From Jiella mangrovi (lineage in GTDB: Bacteria; Pseudomonadota; Alphaproteobacteria; Rhizobiales; Rhizobiaceae), in the NCBI RefSeq assembly GCF_017815135.1, contig NZ_JAGJCF010000018.1:41663-105662 (forward strand): a stretch of 64,000 nt of DNA. The letters are read 5' to 3'. The notes under the pieces were generated by a model. The model ran no database searches and was not told where the DNA came from. It saw nothing but the letters and a program-made list of their open reading frames with translations. Made by a program: the position numbers and the translations under genes. Shown piece by piece: positions 45,016 through 53,750 of this stretch (position 1 is its first letter; every line of letters starts with the position of its first letter).

Positions 45016-47070
45016 ATGATCGCCAATGCCGAAGCTCTCCTGAAGCCCCTGACCATCAAGGGGCTCACCATCCGCAACCGGGTGATGTCGACGAGCCATG
45101 CGCCGTCCTACGGCAAGGACGGCAAGCCGCAGGAGCGGTATCAGCTCTATCATGAGGAGAAGGCCAAGGGCGGCATCGGGCTGACGATGTTCGGCGGGTC
45201 GTCCTCCGTCTCGGTGGACAGCCCGGCGGCGCCGTGGAACCAGATCTCCGTCGCCGACGACGGCGTCGTGCCGTTCTTCCGGGAGTTTTCGGACCGCATC
45301 CACCGTCATGGCGCCAAGCTGATGATCCAGCTGACCCATATGGGCCGGCGCACCAAATGGGACACCGAGCACTGGATCCCGGTGAAGTCGGCGTCGGCCA
45401 CCCGCGAGCCGGCATCGCGGGCGATCGCGAAAGCCCTCGAACAGGAGGAGATCGACCGCATCGTCGCCGATTTCGCCGCGGCGGCGCGGCGCTGCAAGGA
45501 GGGCGGGCTCGACGGCTGCGAGATTTCCGCCGCCCATGGCCATCTCGTCGATCAGTTCTGGTCGCCGCACTCCAACCATCGCAGCGACAAATACGGCGGA
45601 TCGCTGGAAAACCGCATGCGCTTCGGCATCGAGGTCCTGTCGGCGATGCGCGAGGCGGTGGGCGACGACTATGTCATCGGCATGCGCATGTCCGGCGACG
45701 AGATGCTGAAGGGCGGGCTCTCCCATGAAGACTGCGTGACGATAGCCTCGGAATACGCCTCGCGCGGCCTCGTCGACTTCCTCAACATCATCGGCGGCCA
45801 GGCGCGCGATCACATCGCCCATGCAGTGTCGCTGCCCAACATGTCCTTTCCTGTGGCGCCCTTCCTGCCCCTCCCCTCGGCGATCAAGCGTGAGGTGGAC
45901 GTGCCGATCTTCCACGCCCAGCGGGTCACCGATCTCGCCACCGGCGCGCGGGCCGTCGCCGAAGGCCATGTCGACATGATCGCGATGACGCGGGCGCACA
46001 TCGCCGACCCGCATCTCGTGAAGAAGCTCTCCGAGGGCCGGGCCGACGACATTCGCCAGTGTGTCGGCGCCGGCTACTGCATCGACCGGATCTATGTCGG
46101 CGGCGACGCGCTCTGCATCCAGAACGCCGCGACGGGGCGCGAGGCGACGATGCCGCATGTCATCGACAAGGCTCCTGCGGCAAAGAAGGCGGTGGTCGTC
46201 GGCGGCGGCGTCGGCGGGCTGGAGGCCGCGCGGGTGCTGGCCGAGCGCGGCCACCAGGTGACGCTGTTCGAGAAGTCGGACCGCCTTGGCGGGCAGATCA
46301 ACGTCGCGTCGAAGGCCACATGGCGCGAGGCGCTGTCGGGCATCCCGCGCTGGCTGGTCGCCCAGGTCCAGAAGCTCGGCGTCGATATCCGCCTCGGCAC
46401 CGAGGCCGGCGAAGCCGAAATCGCGGCTCTTTCCCCCGATATCGTCGTCGTCGCCACCGGCGGCCTGCCGCAGAAGGGCGAGGCCAAGGGTTTCGAGCAC
46501 GCCGTCACCACATGGGACGTTCTGGAGGGCCGTTCGGAGCCCTCGGGCACGGTGCTCCTTTATGACGAGATCGGCGGACACAATGCCGCCTCCACCGCCG
46601 AGGTGCTGGCCAGGAGGGGCTGCCTCGTCGAGATGGCCACCCATGACCGGATGATCGGCGAGGAGATCGGCCCGACCAACCAGCCGGTCCATCTGCGCGA
46701 ACTCTACAAGCTCGGCGTCCTGATGACGCCCAATTCGGAGCTGATCGAGATCTATCCGGAAGGCAACCGGCTGATCGCCGCCCTGCGCAATACAATGACC
46801 GATGCCGAGGAAGAACGCGTGGTGGACGCGGTGGTGGTCGATTACGGAACGCTGCCGGTGGACGGGTTGCATTTCGCCCTGAAGGACAAGGCACGCAACA
46901 AGGGGCTGACGGATCTCCAGGCGATGATCGACGGCCGCCCGCAACCGGCGGAAATGAACGGCGCGGTGGCTGAGGGCGGCTACACCCTCTACCGCATCGG
47001 CGACGCCGTCGCCGGCCGCAACATCCACGCCGCCATCTACGATGCGCTGCGGCTGTGCAAGGATCTTTGA
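45016..47070 (+). CDS. dgcA: Dimethylglycine demethylase subunit DgcA
   Basis: DgcA-type proteins oxidise dimethylglycine to sarcosine. The 684-residue protein has an Old Yellow Enzyme-like FMN barrel (about 5-360, with HGHLVDQFWSPHSNHRSDKY) joined to an FAD/NAD domain (VVVGGGVGGLEAARVLAERG at about 395-414). This is the layout of trimethylamine dehydrogenase and 2,4-dienoyl-CoA reductase. The cluster region reads RQCVGAGYCIDRIYVGGDAL then C, so one of the four cysteines of those relatives is Ala here. The neighbouring dgcB and etf genes support the assignment. Confidence 0.88.
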   Translation: MIANAEALLKPLTIKGLTIRNRVMSTSHAPSYGKDGKPQERYQLYHEEKAKGGIGLTMFGGSSSVSVDSPAAPWNQISVADDGVVPFFREFSDRIHRHGAKLMIQLTHMGRRTKWDTEHWIPVKSASATREPASRAIAKALEQEEIDRIVADFAAAARRCKEGGLDGCEISAAHGHLVDQFWSPHSNHRSDKYGGSLENRMRFGIEVLSAMREAVGDDYVIGMRMSGDEMLKGGLSHEDCVTIASEYASRGLVDFLNIIGGQARDHIAHAVSLPNMSFPVAPFLPLPSAIKREVDVPIFHAQRVTDLATGARAVAEGHVDMIAMTRAHIADPHLVKKLSEGRADDIRQCVGAGYCIDRIYVGGDALCIQNAATGREATMPHVIDKAPAAKKAVVVGGGVGGLEAARVLAERGHQVTLFEKSDRLGGQINVASKATWREALSGIPRWLVAQVQKLGVDIRLGTEAGEAEIAALSPDIVVVATGGLPQKGEAKGFEHAVTTWDVLEGRSEPSGTVLLYDEIGGHNAASTAEVLARRGCLVEMATHDRMIGEEIGPTNQPVHLRELYKLGVLMTPNSELIEIYPEGNRLIAALRNTMTDAEEERVVDAVVVDYGTLPVDGLHFALKDKARNKGLTDLQAMIDGRPQPAEMNGAVAEGGYTLYRIGDAVAGRNIHAAIYDALRLCKDL

Positions 47071-47202
47071 GGATGGGCAGGGCGGGGTCGAGCCGACCGG
47101 TTAGAGACGCGTCCCTGCGCAAGGCGGACGCTTTCTGGGTCAGCGATAGGTCGCTCGCCCGGACATTTTGCGTCTCTTCCGGACGACGGCACGGCGGCGA
47201 TA

Positions 47203-47376
47203 CCCCCCTCTGCCCTGCCAGGCATCTCCCCCACAAGGGGAGAGATCAGCCGGGCATTAAGGCCCGTGCGCTTTCGTCAACGCCGGGGATTTGCGGAAAC
47301 GCTCGGCCGTCCGCCGAGACGGCGACAACTCCGATCTCCCCCCTTGTGGGGGAGATGCCGGCAGGCAGAGGGGGGT
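47203..47376. repeat. Composite repeat family B, copy B2
   Basis: Arms at 47203-47248 and 47333-47376 in inverse orientation, 174 bases overall. The left arm has GGGGAGAGATC in place of GGGGGGAGATC. It lies in the 589-base gap between dgcA and dgcB together with element C4. No gene was seen in the gap. Confidence 0.85.
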
Positions 47377-47427
47377 ATGCCGCCGCGCCCCATGGCTTGG
47401 CCAGCCGCCCCGCGGACAGGCCGCACG

Positions 47428-47597
47428 GGATCCTCGGGACGGGGCCCGAGGATGACGAACCGGAAAGGCTGCCGCTTGCCGCGGACCGGGCATGGTCTGG
47501 AACGTCCGGCCGGCGCCATCGCACCGCGGCGGCAGGAGATTTCGCACGTCCCGCAACTCACACGCGGCGTCATCCTCGGGCCCCGTCCCGAGGATCC
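47428..47597. repeat. Composite repeat family C variant, element C4 (170 bp)
   Basis: The arms read ATCCTCGGG-ACGGGG-CCCGAGGAT: relative to C1-C3, T to C on one side is matched by A to G on the other, keeping the stem. The core is longer and largely unlike C1-C3. Confidence 0.75.
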
Positions 47598-47659
47598 AGT
47601 GACACGTCCGTGGCGGTCGATCACCCCCTCTCCAGCCGCCACCGGGAAGAGCGTCTCCC

Positions 47660-49645
47660 ATGACCGCCGCTGCCTTCCTCCCCTGGCTCGTCGTCGCAAT
47701 GATCGCCGTCGCCGTCGTCCAGATCGCGCGCCGCCTCTTCCTCTGGCGCCGCGGCAAGCCCGCGACGGTCGACTGGCTCGCTGGCCTCAAAGCTTTGCCA
47801 TCCCGCTATCTCGTCGATGTCCATCACGTCGTCGATCGCGACAGGTCCGCGTCGAAGATGCATGTGCCGACGGCCGGCGGGCTGGTGCTGGCATCAAGCC
47901 TTCTCGTCCTCGGCCTCGTCCCGGCAATCGCCGGCTCGAGAGCCTATTGGGCGCTCGTCGCGCTGGCCTTCCTCGTCATGTCCGCCGGTGTCGGCCTCGA
48001 AGCACGCCGCCGCTATCCCCGCGCCCTGCCCCGGCTTTCGCTCGGCCAATGGCAGCGGTTCCCGGTCCTTCTCGGCCTCTTCGCGGGTGGCGGGCTCCTC
48101 ACCAGCCTTCTCGCCGCGCTCGGCAATCCCCTGCCGGCGCTTTCCTTCCTCACCCTCATCGCCACCGCCACCGGTGGTCTCGCGCTGGCATCCACCGCCG
48201 CGACCGGCCCGATGCGCCATGCGCTGGCGGGCGCGGCACATCTCGTCGCCCATCCCCGCCCGGACCGTTTCGGCGGCGGCCGCTCGACCGGGCTGAGACC
48301 CCTCGACCTTTCCGTCGAAACGCCCTGGTCGGAAAAACGGCGCGAAGAGCCCTTCGAGGAAGAAGGCCCCCAAAAGCTCGGCGTTGAAACCCCTTCCGAC
48401 TTCGCCTGGACCCGGCTTCTCGCCTTCGACGCCTGCGTCCAGTGCGGGCGCTGCGAGGCGGCCTGCCCGGCCTTTGCGGCGGGACAGCCGCTCTCCCCCA
48501 AACATCTCATTGCCGATCTTGCGGCGGCGACCGCCGGCGGCCATGTCCGGCCCTATGCCGGCCAGCCCTATCCGAACGCGCGCGAGACCATCGGCGCGGC
48601 GGGGCTCCACGCGCCGATCATTGCGCCCGACGGCATGGTCCATCCCGATACGCTATGGTCCTGCACGACCTGCCGGGCCTGCGTCGAGGAATGCCCGATG
48701 ATGATCGAGCATGTGGATGCGATCGTCGATCTGAGGCGGTTCCAGACGCTGGAGCTCGGCGCCGTGCCGCTGAAAGCCGAGGAGCCGCTCGCCAATTTTC
48801 GCGGCTGCGACGAGCCGAACGGCCGGGCGCTCAAGGAGCGCACCGACTTCGCCGCCGGCCTCGCCCTGCCGCGCATTGCCGACAAGGGCGAGGCCGACGT
48901 CCTCCTCTGGCTCGGACAGGCGGCCTACGACCTGCGCGGCCAGCGCACGCTGAAGGCGCTGATCCAGACGCTGAAGAGCGCCGGCGTCGATTTCGCCGTG
49001 CTCGGAGACGAGGAGCGCGACTGCGGCGATCTCGCCCGGCGCTTGGGGGACGAGGCGACGTTCCAGCGACTGGCGAGGGCAAACATCGCGGCGCTGTCAC
49101 GCTACGGCTTCAAGCGCATCCTCACCGCCGACCCCCACGCTCTGCATGTGATCCGCAACGAATATCCGGCCTTTGGCGGGCATTACGAAGTCATCCACCA
49201 CACCGCCTTCCTCGCCGAACTCGTCGCGGCAAAACGGCTGGCGCCGGCACCGCTCACCGGCCGCGCCGTCACCTATCACGACCCCTGCTATCTCGGCCGC
49301 TACCAGGGCGAGGTGGAAGCGCCCCGCGACCTCCTCGACGCCCTCGGCCTCGAACGCCGGGAAATGGCGCGTTCGGGCAAGCGCTCGATGTGCTGCGGCG
49401 GCGGCGGCGGCGCGCCGGCGACCGATATTCCCGGCGACACCCGCATTCCCGACATTCGCATGGGCCAGGCGATGGATACAGGGGCGCGCACGGTCGCCGT
49501 CGCCTGCCCCCAATGCACGGCGATGCTCGAAGGCGTCACCGGCGAGCGCCCCGAGGTGAAGGACGTTGCCGAACTCCTGTGGGAAGCGCTGCAGGCGGGC
49601 GAGCGGACGAACGGGCCGGCTGTGCGGGAGCTCGAACCCGCATGA
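47660..49645 (+). CDS. dgcB: Dimethylglycine demethylase subunit DgcB (Fe-S membrane subunit)
   Basis: DgcB is the iron-sulfur partner that carries electrons from DgcA. The 661-residue protein has N-terminal membrane helices (AAAFLPWLVVAMIAVAVVQI and about four more up to residue 185). Two [4Fe-4S] motifs follow: CVQCGRCEAACP at about 257 and CTTCRACVEECP at about 335. A heterodisulfide-reductase-like CCG domain has YHDPCYLGRY, SMCCGGGGGAP and ACPQCTAML. Its stop overlaps the etfA start (ATGA). The ATG is preceded by GGGAAGAGCGTCTCC. Confidence 0.9.
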   Translation: MTAAAFLPWLVVAMIAVAVVQIARRLFLWRRGKPATVDWLAGLKALPSRYLVDVHHVVDRDRSASKMHVPTAGGLVLASSLLVLGLVPAIAGSRAYWALVALAFLVMSAGVGLEARRRYPRALPRLSLGQWQRFPVLLGLFAGGGLLTSLLAALGNPLPALSFLTLIATATGGLALASTAATGPMRHALAGAAHLVAHPRPDRFGGGRSTGLRPLDLSVETPWSEKRREEPFEEEGPQKLGVETPSDFAWTRLLAFDACVQCGRCEAACPAFAAGQPLSPKHLIADLAAATAGGHVRPYAGQPYPNARETIGAAGLHAPIIAPDGMVHPDTLWSCTTCRACVEECPMMIEHVDAIVDLRRFQTLELGAVPLKAEEPLANFRGCDEPNGRALKERTDFAAGLALPRIADKGEADVLLWLGQAAYDLRGQRTLKALIQTLKSAGVDFAVLGDEERDCGDLARRLGDEATFQRLARANIAALSRYGFKRILTADPHALHVIRNEYPAFGGHYEVIHHTAFLAELVAAKRLAPAPLTGRAVTYHDPCYLGRYQGEVEAPRDLLDALGLERREMARSGKRSMCCGGGGGAPATDIPGDTRIPDIRMGQAMDTGARTVAVACPQCTAMLEGVTGERPEVKDVAELLWEALQAGERTNGPAVRELEPA

Positions 49646-50901
49646 GCCGCTTGCGCAAGGATCCGCGCGCCGAGCGCCAGGAAAGACAGGTCGCAGCGGC
49701 AGGCAGGCGGCCTCGGATCGACGTCGGTCACCGAGAGGCCAAAGCCGCATCCGGACGTCTGCGCCGCGACCCGTGGCGGGAATGGTCGGCGAGCCTCGTC
49801 GGCGAAAGCCGGCGCAAGCGCTATGATCGCTCGCAGCGGCAGATGGAGCATGGGAATTCGGCGCGCCTCACGAGGGCTCGTGCCCGGGACGGCGTCGAGG
49901 CGACGGAGATCAGCCCCGGCCAGCCGGCCGTGCGGGTGATCGATGAGCCGGCCTTTCTGGTCTTTGCGGTGATCACGGCGGCAGGCGGGCGTCTGTCGCG
50001 CCTCGATCGGCAGCTCCTCGGCGCCGCCCGGCTGCTCGCCGATGCCGGAGACGGAGGTGGCGCAGCCGTGGCCATCACGGCCGCCTTCGACCCGGTCACC
50101 GCAAAGGACCTCGCAAGGAGCCTCGGTGAAGCGGGCGCCGACCGGGTGCTGAGCGTTCCCGGCGACATCCACCCGAGCGGCACCGCCGCCGCGCTGCGCC
50201 ATCACGTCGAGGCGTTCGCCCCCCGCCACATGCTCTTCGCCGAGGACGGCGACAGCGCCGATCTTGCAAGGCGCCTCGCGGTTTCCTTGAACGAGCCGCT
50301 GTTTGCCGGCGTCGAGCATCTGACGCCGCGCTCGGCCGTGCGGGCGCTGCGCAACGGGACCAGGGAAGTCGCCCTCGCCCCGCCGCTTCTGATGACTCTC
50401 GGCGAGGATCGCATGAAGCCCTATGAGTCTGGTCCCTGCGAGGCTAGGCCGCTCGACATCGAGGTCGGGCCCTTCGGCGGAGACCCAGCGATCCTCTCGG
50501 TCGAGATCATTCCCGGCGATCCAGCCAGCCTCGCCTTGTCGGAAACCGACTTCGTCGTCTCGGCCGGCAACGGCGTCAGCGACTTCGCCGCGTTTGGCGA
50601 TCTCGCGGCCGTCCTGAAAGCCACCCCCGGCGCGAGCCGCGTCGTCTGCGATGCCGGGCTGATGCCGCGCGCCGCGCAAGTGGGCGCATCCGGCACGGTG
50701 CTTGCCGCCGACTGCTATCTGGCACTCGGCATATCCGGGGCGCCCCAGCATCTGCAGGGCATTGCCGGCTGCGAACACGTCATCGCCGTCAACACCGATC
50801 TGCACGCCGCGATGATCGAGCGGGCGGGCCTTGCCATCGTCCAGGACGCCCAGCTGGTCATGCCGGCGCTTGTGAAACTTCTCGCGGAGCGTCAGGCATG
50901 A
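49642..50901 (+). CDS. etfA: Electron transfer flavoprotein alpha subunit (dgc-linked)
   Basis: EtfA with EtfB would accept electrons from the demethylase and pass them toward the quinone pool. The C-terminal 300 residues have the FAD-binding EtfA core, including SVEIIPGDPAS and GISGAPQHLQGIAGCEHVIAVNTD. The protein is 419 residues, about 100 longer than ordinary EtfA. Its N terminus is arginine-rich and has two similar motifs, LRKDPRAERQ and LRRDPWREW. Such an extension is known in EtfA proteins beside dgcAB. ATGA overlaps bind it to dgcB and etfB. Confidence 0.9.
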   Translation: MSRLRKDPRAERQERQVAAAGRRPRIDVGHREAKAASGRLRRDPWREWSASLVGESRRKRYDRSQRQMEHGNSARLTRARARDGVEATEISPGQPAVRVIDEPAFLVFAVITAAGGRLSRLDRQLLGAARLLADAGDGGGAAVAITAAFDPVTAKDLARSLGEAGADRVLSVPGDIHPSGTAAALRHHVEAFAPRHMLFAEDGDSADLARRLAVSLNEPLFAGVEHLTPRSAVRALRNGTREVALAPPLLMTLGEDRMKPYESGPCEARPLDIEVGPFGGDPAILSVEIIPGDPASLALSETDFVVSAGNGVSDFAAFGDLAAVLKATPGASRVVCDAGLMPRAAQVGASGTVLAADCYLALGISGAPQHLQGIAGCEHVIAVNTDLHAAMIERAGLAIVQDAQLVMPALVKLLAERQA

Positions 50902-51662
50902 AGACGATCGTGCTTCTCTCCGACGCCAGGAACCCGGTATCGGGCCGGCAACAGCTGTCCCGGCTCGAAGCCCAGGCGATCGGCCTTGCGGCTGGCCTTT
51001 GCGAAAAGCCCCGCGGGCTGCATGCCGGATCGGGCGAGGACGGCGTTTCGGCCGGTCTCGGCCATGGGCTTGCGGGCCTCGACATCATCGATCTGCCGGC
51101 GACGGACGACCCGCTGCCGGCGCTCGCCGGGTTCATCGCAAAGGCCATGGGGGGCGCCGGCGCGCCCGAGCTGATCTTGTGCGGACGGCGCGGCGAAGGC
51201 GGCGAGGAAACCGGCCTCGTGCCCTATCGCCTGGCCGAGACGCTCGGCCTGCCGATCCTCGCCGATGCCGTCGCCATCCGGGCGGGCGAGATCGCAGGCA
51301 CGCTCGTGGTCGATCAGGCGATGGCGAAGGGCGCCCGGCGCCGCGTGACGATCAAGCTCCCGGCGATCGTTACGGTGCATTCTCTGGCCCCGCCGCCGAT
51401 GCCTTTCGCCTTCGGCAGGATGCGCCGGGGGGAGATCCGGCATCACGAACCTCTGGAACGGCTCGGTTTACCGGACACCGCGGCTCGGTCGGATGCAAGT
51501 GCCGAAGAGCGCCCCCATCGCGCCCGGCCGAAACTGATGCGCCAGAGCGGCACGGCCAGCGGCGGGCCGAACCTCCATGTGGGGCCGGAGCCCGATGAGG
51601 CGGCACGGCTGATTCTCGATTATCTGGAGGCGAACGGCATCCGGCGATATGGTTCGTCATAG
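50898..51662 (+). CDS. etfB: Electron transfer flavoprotein beta subunit (dgc-linked)
   Basis: The 254-residue partner of EtfA opens with TIVLLSDARNPVSGRQQLSR. It has the nucleotide-binding region ILCGRRGEGGEETGLVPYRLAETLGLP and the C-terminal IKLPAIVTVHSLAP block. It is the divergent type seen with dimethylglycine demethylases rather than fixA or acyl-CoA dehydrogenase systems. It ends the dgcB-etfA-etfB unit and is followed by repeat B3. Confidence 0.88.
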   Translation: MKTIVLLSDARNPVSGRQQLSRLEAQAIGLAAGLCEKPRGLHAGSGEDGVSAGLGHGLAGLDIIDLPATDDPLPALAGFIAKAMGGAGAPELILCGRRGEGGEETGLVPYRLAETLGLPILADAVAIRAGEIAGTLVVDQAMAKGARRRVTIKLPAIVTVHSLAPPPMPFAFGRMRRGEIRHHEPLERLGLPDTAARSDASAEERPHRARPKLMRQSGTASGGPNLHVGPEPDEAARLILDYLEANGIRRYGSS

Positions 51663-51713
51663 GACGGTGGTAGGGTTGGCGGGCGTTCAGTCGGCGAGCT
51701 TGTCGGCGGCAGA

Positions 51714-51887
51714 CCCCCCTCTGGCTTGCCAGCCATCTCCCCCACAAGGGGGGAGACCGATCTCGCTCTTCGGCCACGCCCTACCTTGAAGTCGAGTTTT
51801 CGGCACGTGGGTTGAAGAGAATAGCGCGACAATGCAGCGAATGATCTCCCCCCCTTGTGGGGGAGATGCCGGCAGGCAGAGGGGGGT
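51714..51887. repeat. Composite repeat family B, copy B3
   Basis: Arms at 51714-51759 and 51843-51887, 174 bases overall, between the convergent ends of etfB and dadA. Hairpins GATCTCCCCC/GGGGGAGAT are intact. It may act as a two-way transcription barrier. Confidence 0.85.
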
Positions 51888-51954
51888 AACGCTTACGCCA
51901 CCCCTCACCAGAAAACCCGCTGGCCCGACCGGGCGATACCGGTCGCCCTTTCCC

Positions 51955-53241
51955 TCACGCCCCCTGCGTCGCCAGTTCGCCGTGCGTCTCCGTCTTGACC
52001 CTCCGGGGCTGGCGGGCCTTTGCGGCGACTTCGCCGGCGATCATCTCGGCGGTGATGGCCGAGAGCGTCCAGCCGAGATGGCCATGGCCGGTGTTGTAGA
52101 AGACGTTCGCGCGGCGGCCCTGGCCGACCTTCGGCATCATGTTCGGCATCATCGGGCGAAGGCCTGCCCAGGGCACGATGGACGAAGTCGAGACTTCCGG
52201 AAAGCGCGTCCGGCACCAGTCCACCAACGGGCGGATGCGCCGGTCCTTGATGTCGCGGTTTTCGCCGGAAAACTCGGCCGTACCGGCGATGCGAAGGCGG
52301 TCCGCCCCCAGCCGCGAGGTGACAATCTTGGCGTGGTCGTCGAGCAGGCTCACCATCGGCGCGCCGGCCCGGCTGTCCTCGTCGTTGAGATTGACGGTGA
52401 TCGAATAGCCCTTCACCGGATAGACATTGACCCGGTCACCCAGCTGCGCCGCGAACTTGCGGCTGGCGACGCCGGCGCAGACGACGATCGCGTCGAAATG
52501 CTCCGACCCCGAGGCCGCGTTCGAGCCGGCCGGGCGCGAATGGACGATCACGCCCTCTTCGCCCCTCGACTGAAGCTTCGTGACGTCGGCGGAAAACTTT
52601 AGGGTCGCCCCGTGCCGGCGGCAGGCCTCGGCGAGCTTGCGGGTGTATTTGTGGATGTCGCCGGTGAAGTCGGATTCGGTGAAGAAGCCGCCGACGAAAT
52701 TGCCGCGGATCGTCGGCTCGATGGCGGCGATCTCCTCCGGCGTGACGGCAACGCGCTTCAGCCCGCCCTGTTCGAGCAGCCCGTTGACCTTCGCCGCATG
52801 GGCAAATTCGCTTTTTTCCTCATAGACATGAAGAATGCCGCGCTTTTCGGCGTCGAAGGAGAAGCCCTCGCGATCGGCCATGTCGAGGAGATGTTCGCGC
52901 GCCGCGATGGCGAGCTTCGTCGTCGCGATGGTGTTCTGCTCGTAGTTGCGGGCAGCGAGCACGAATTCGGCCATCCAGGACAGCTTGTGCCAGGACGGCT
53001 TCGGGCTGACGAGCAGCGGCGCGTCCTTGGTGAGCATCCATTTGATGCCCTTGAGAAACGTCGACGGCTGATTCCAGACTTCGGCATTGGAGGCCGAAAG
53101 CTGCCCGCCATTGGCGAAGGACGTCTCCATCGCGGCATAGGGCTGCCGGTCGAAGACGGTGACGTCGAAGCCGCGGCTGATGAGCTTGTAGGCGGTGGTG
53201 ATGCCGGTGATGCCGGCGCCGATGACGGCGATTGAGGTCAT
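51955..53241 (-). CDS. dadA: FAD-dependent D-amino acid dehydrogenase, DadA family
   Basis: DadA-type enzymes oxidise amino acids to 2-oxo acids and ammonia at the inner membrane. The 428-residue protein starts SIAVIGAGITGITTAYKLIS (FAD motif). It has SFANGGQLSASNAEVWNQP and the C-terminal NTGHGHLGWTLSAITAEMIA. A tandem glycine riboswitch precedes it, so glycine seems to be the controlling ligand and perhaps the substrate (giving glyoxylate), although D-alanine is the classic one. It sits beside genes that make glycine from betaine. The ATG at 53241 follows AAAGGG. Confidence 0.9.
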   Translation of the reverse strand: MTSIAVIGAGITGITTAYKLISRGFDVTVFDRQPYAAMETSFANGGQLSASNAEVWNQPSTFLKGIKWMLTKDAPLLVSPKPSWHKLSWMAEFVLAARNYEQNTIATTKLAIAAREHLLDMADREGFSFDAEKRGILHVYEEKSEFAHAAKVNGLLEQGGLKRVAVTPEEIAAIEPTIRGNFVGGFFTESDFTGDIHKYTRKLAEACRRHGATLKFSADVTKLQSRGEEGVIVHSRPAGSNAASGSEHFDAIVVCAGVASRKFAAQLGDRVNVYPVKGYSITVNLNDEDSRAGAPMVSLLDDHAKIVTSRLGADRLRIAGTAEFSGENRDIKDRRIRPLVDWCRTRFPEVSTSSIVPWAGLRPMMPNMMPKVGQGRRANVFYNTGHGHLGWTLSAITAEMIAGEVAAKARQPRRVKTETHGELATQGA

Positions 53242-53284
53242 GACGAGCCCTTTCTTCCGCGTTTCTCGCGGAGATCCGTGCTTG

Positions 53285-53481
53285 CCCCTCCCGTCATGAG
53301 CCTGAGAGTTTCACCGTGGCGGAAGGATTTCCGGCCCGGCTTTCTCCTTCGGCGGGCGACCTCGAAACAAGGTCACCACTCTTCGGATTCTTATGACGAA
53401 ACGGTCCTTTTGCCTGAGAGTTTCCGGGGCGGTTGCTCCTTCGGCGCCGGCTTTAAGGCCGATCTCTCCCGTGTCCGTCGA
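53285..53481 (-). ncRNA. Tandem glycine riboswitch upstream of dadA
   Basis: Read on the minus strand, aptamer 1 (about 53481-53402) has GGGAGAGATC, GCCGAAGGAGCAA and AAACTCTCAGGCAAAAGGAC. Aptamer 2 (about 53393-53287) has GAGTGGTGACC, GCCGAAGGAGAAA and AAACTCTCAGGCTCATGACGG. These are the conserved elements of the glycine riboswitch in its usual two-aptamer form. A small stem, TCCGCG-AGAAA-CGCGGA (53272-53256), follows just before the ribosome site and may be part of the expression platform. In most bacteria glycine turns such switches on. Confidence 0.93.
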
Positions 53482-53488
53482 TGCGCCA

Positions 53489-53517
53489 ACACTAGCGCTG
53501 CCCACCTTACCCGACAA
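53489..53517 (-). promoter_or_regulatory. Promoter for the riboswitch-dadA transcript
   Basis: TTGTCG (53517-53512) and TAGTGT (53494-53489) are 17 bases apart on the minus strand. The expected start, near 53482, falls exactly at the 5' edge of the first aptamer. Confidence 0.65.
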
Positions 53518-53750
53518 TGACGAAGGCCCTTCAAATTGTCGCATGGCTGCCATGCAGTATGCGCAGAACGCCACTCTCGCCCCTGCCCTGCCGAGCCGGC
53601 AGCCGCACGTATCGCAAGCGTCAGTCCAACTCCCAAGGATAAAGCTTCCTCAGGATTGCATGTGACAGTCGCCGCCGCCGCTTGGCCAAAAATGCAGTTC
53701 GCACAACCGTATCCCCCGCAAAGCCTGTCTTTCGGGAATGAGCAGAGATC

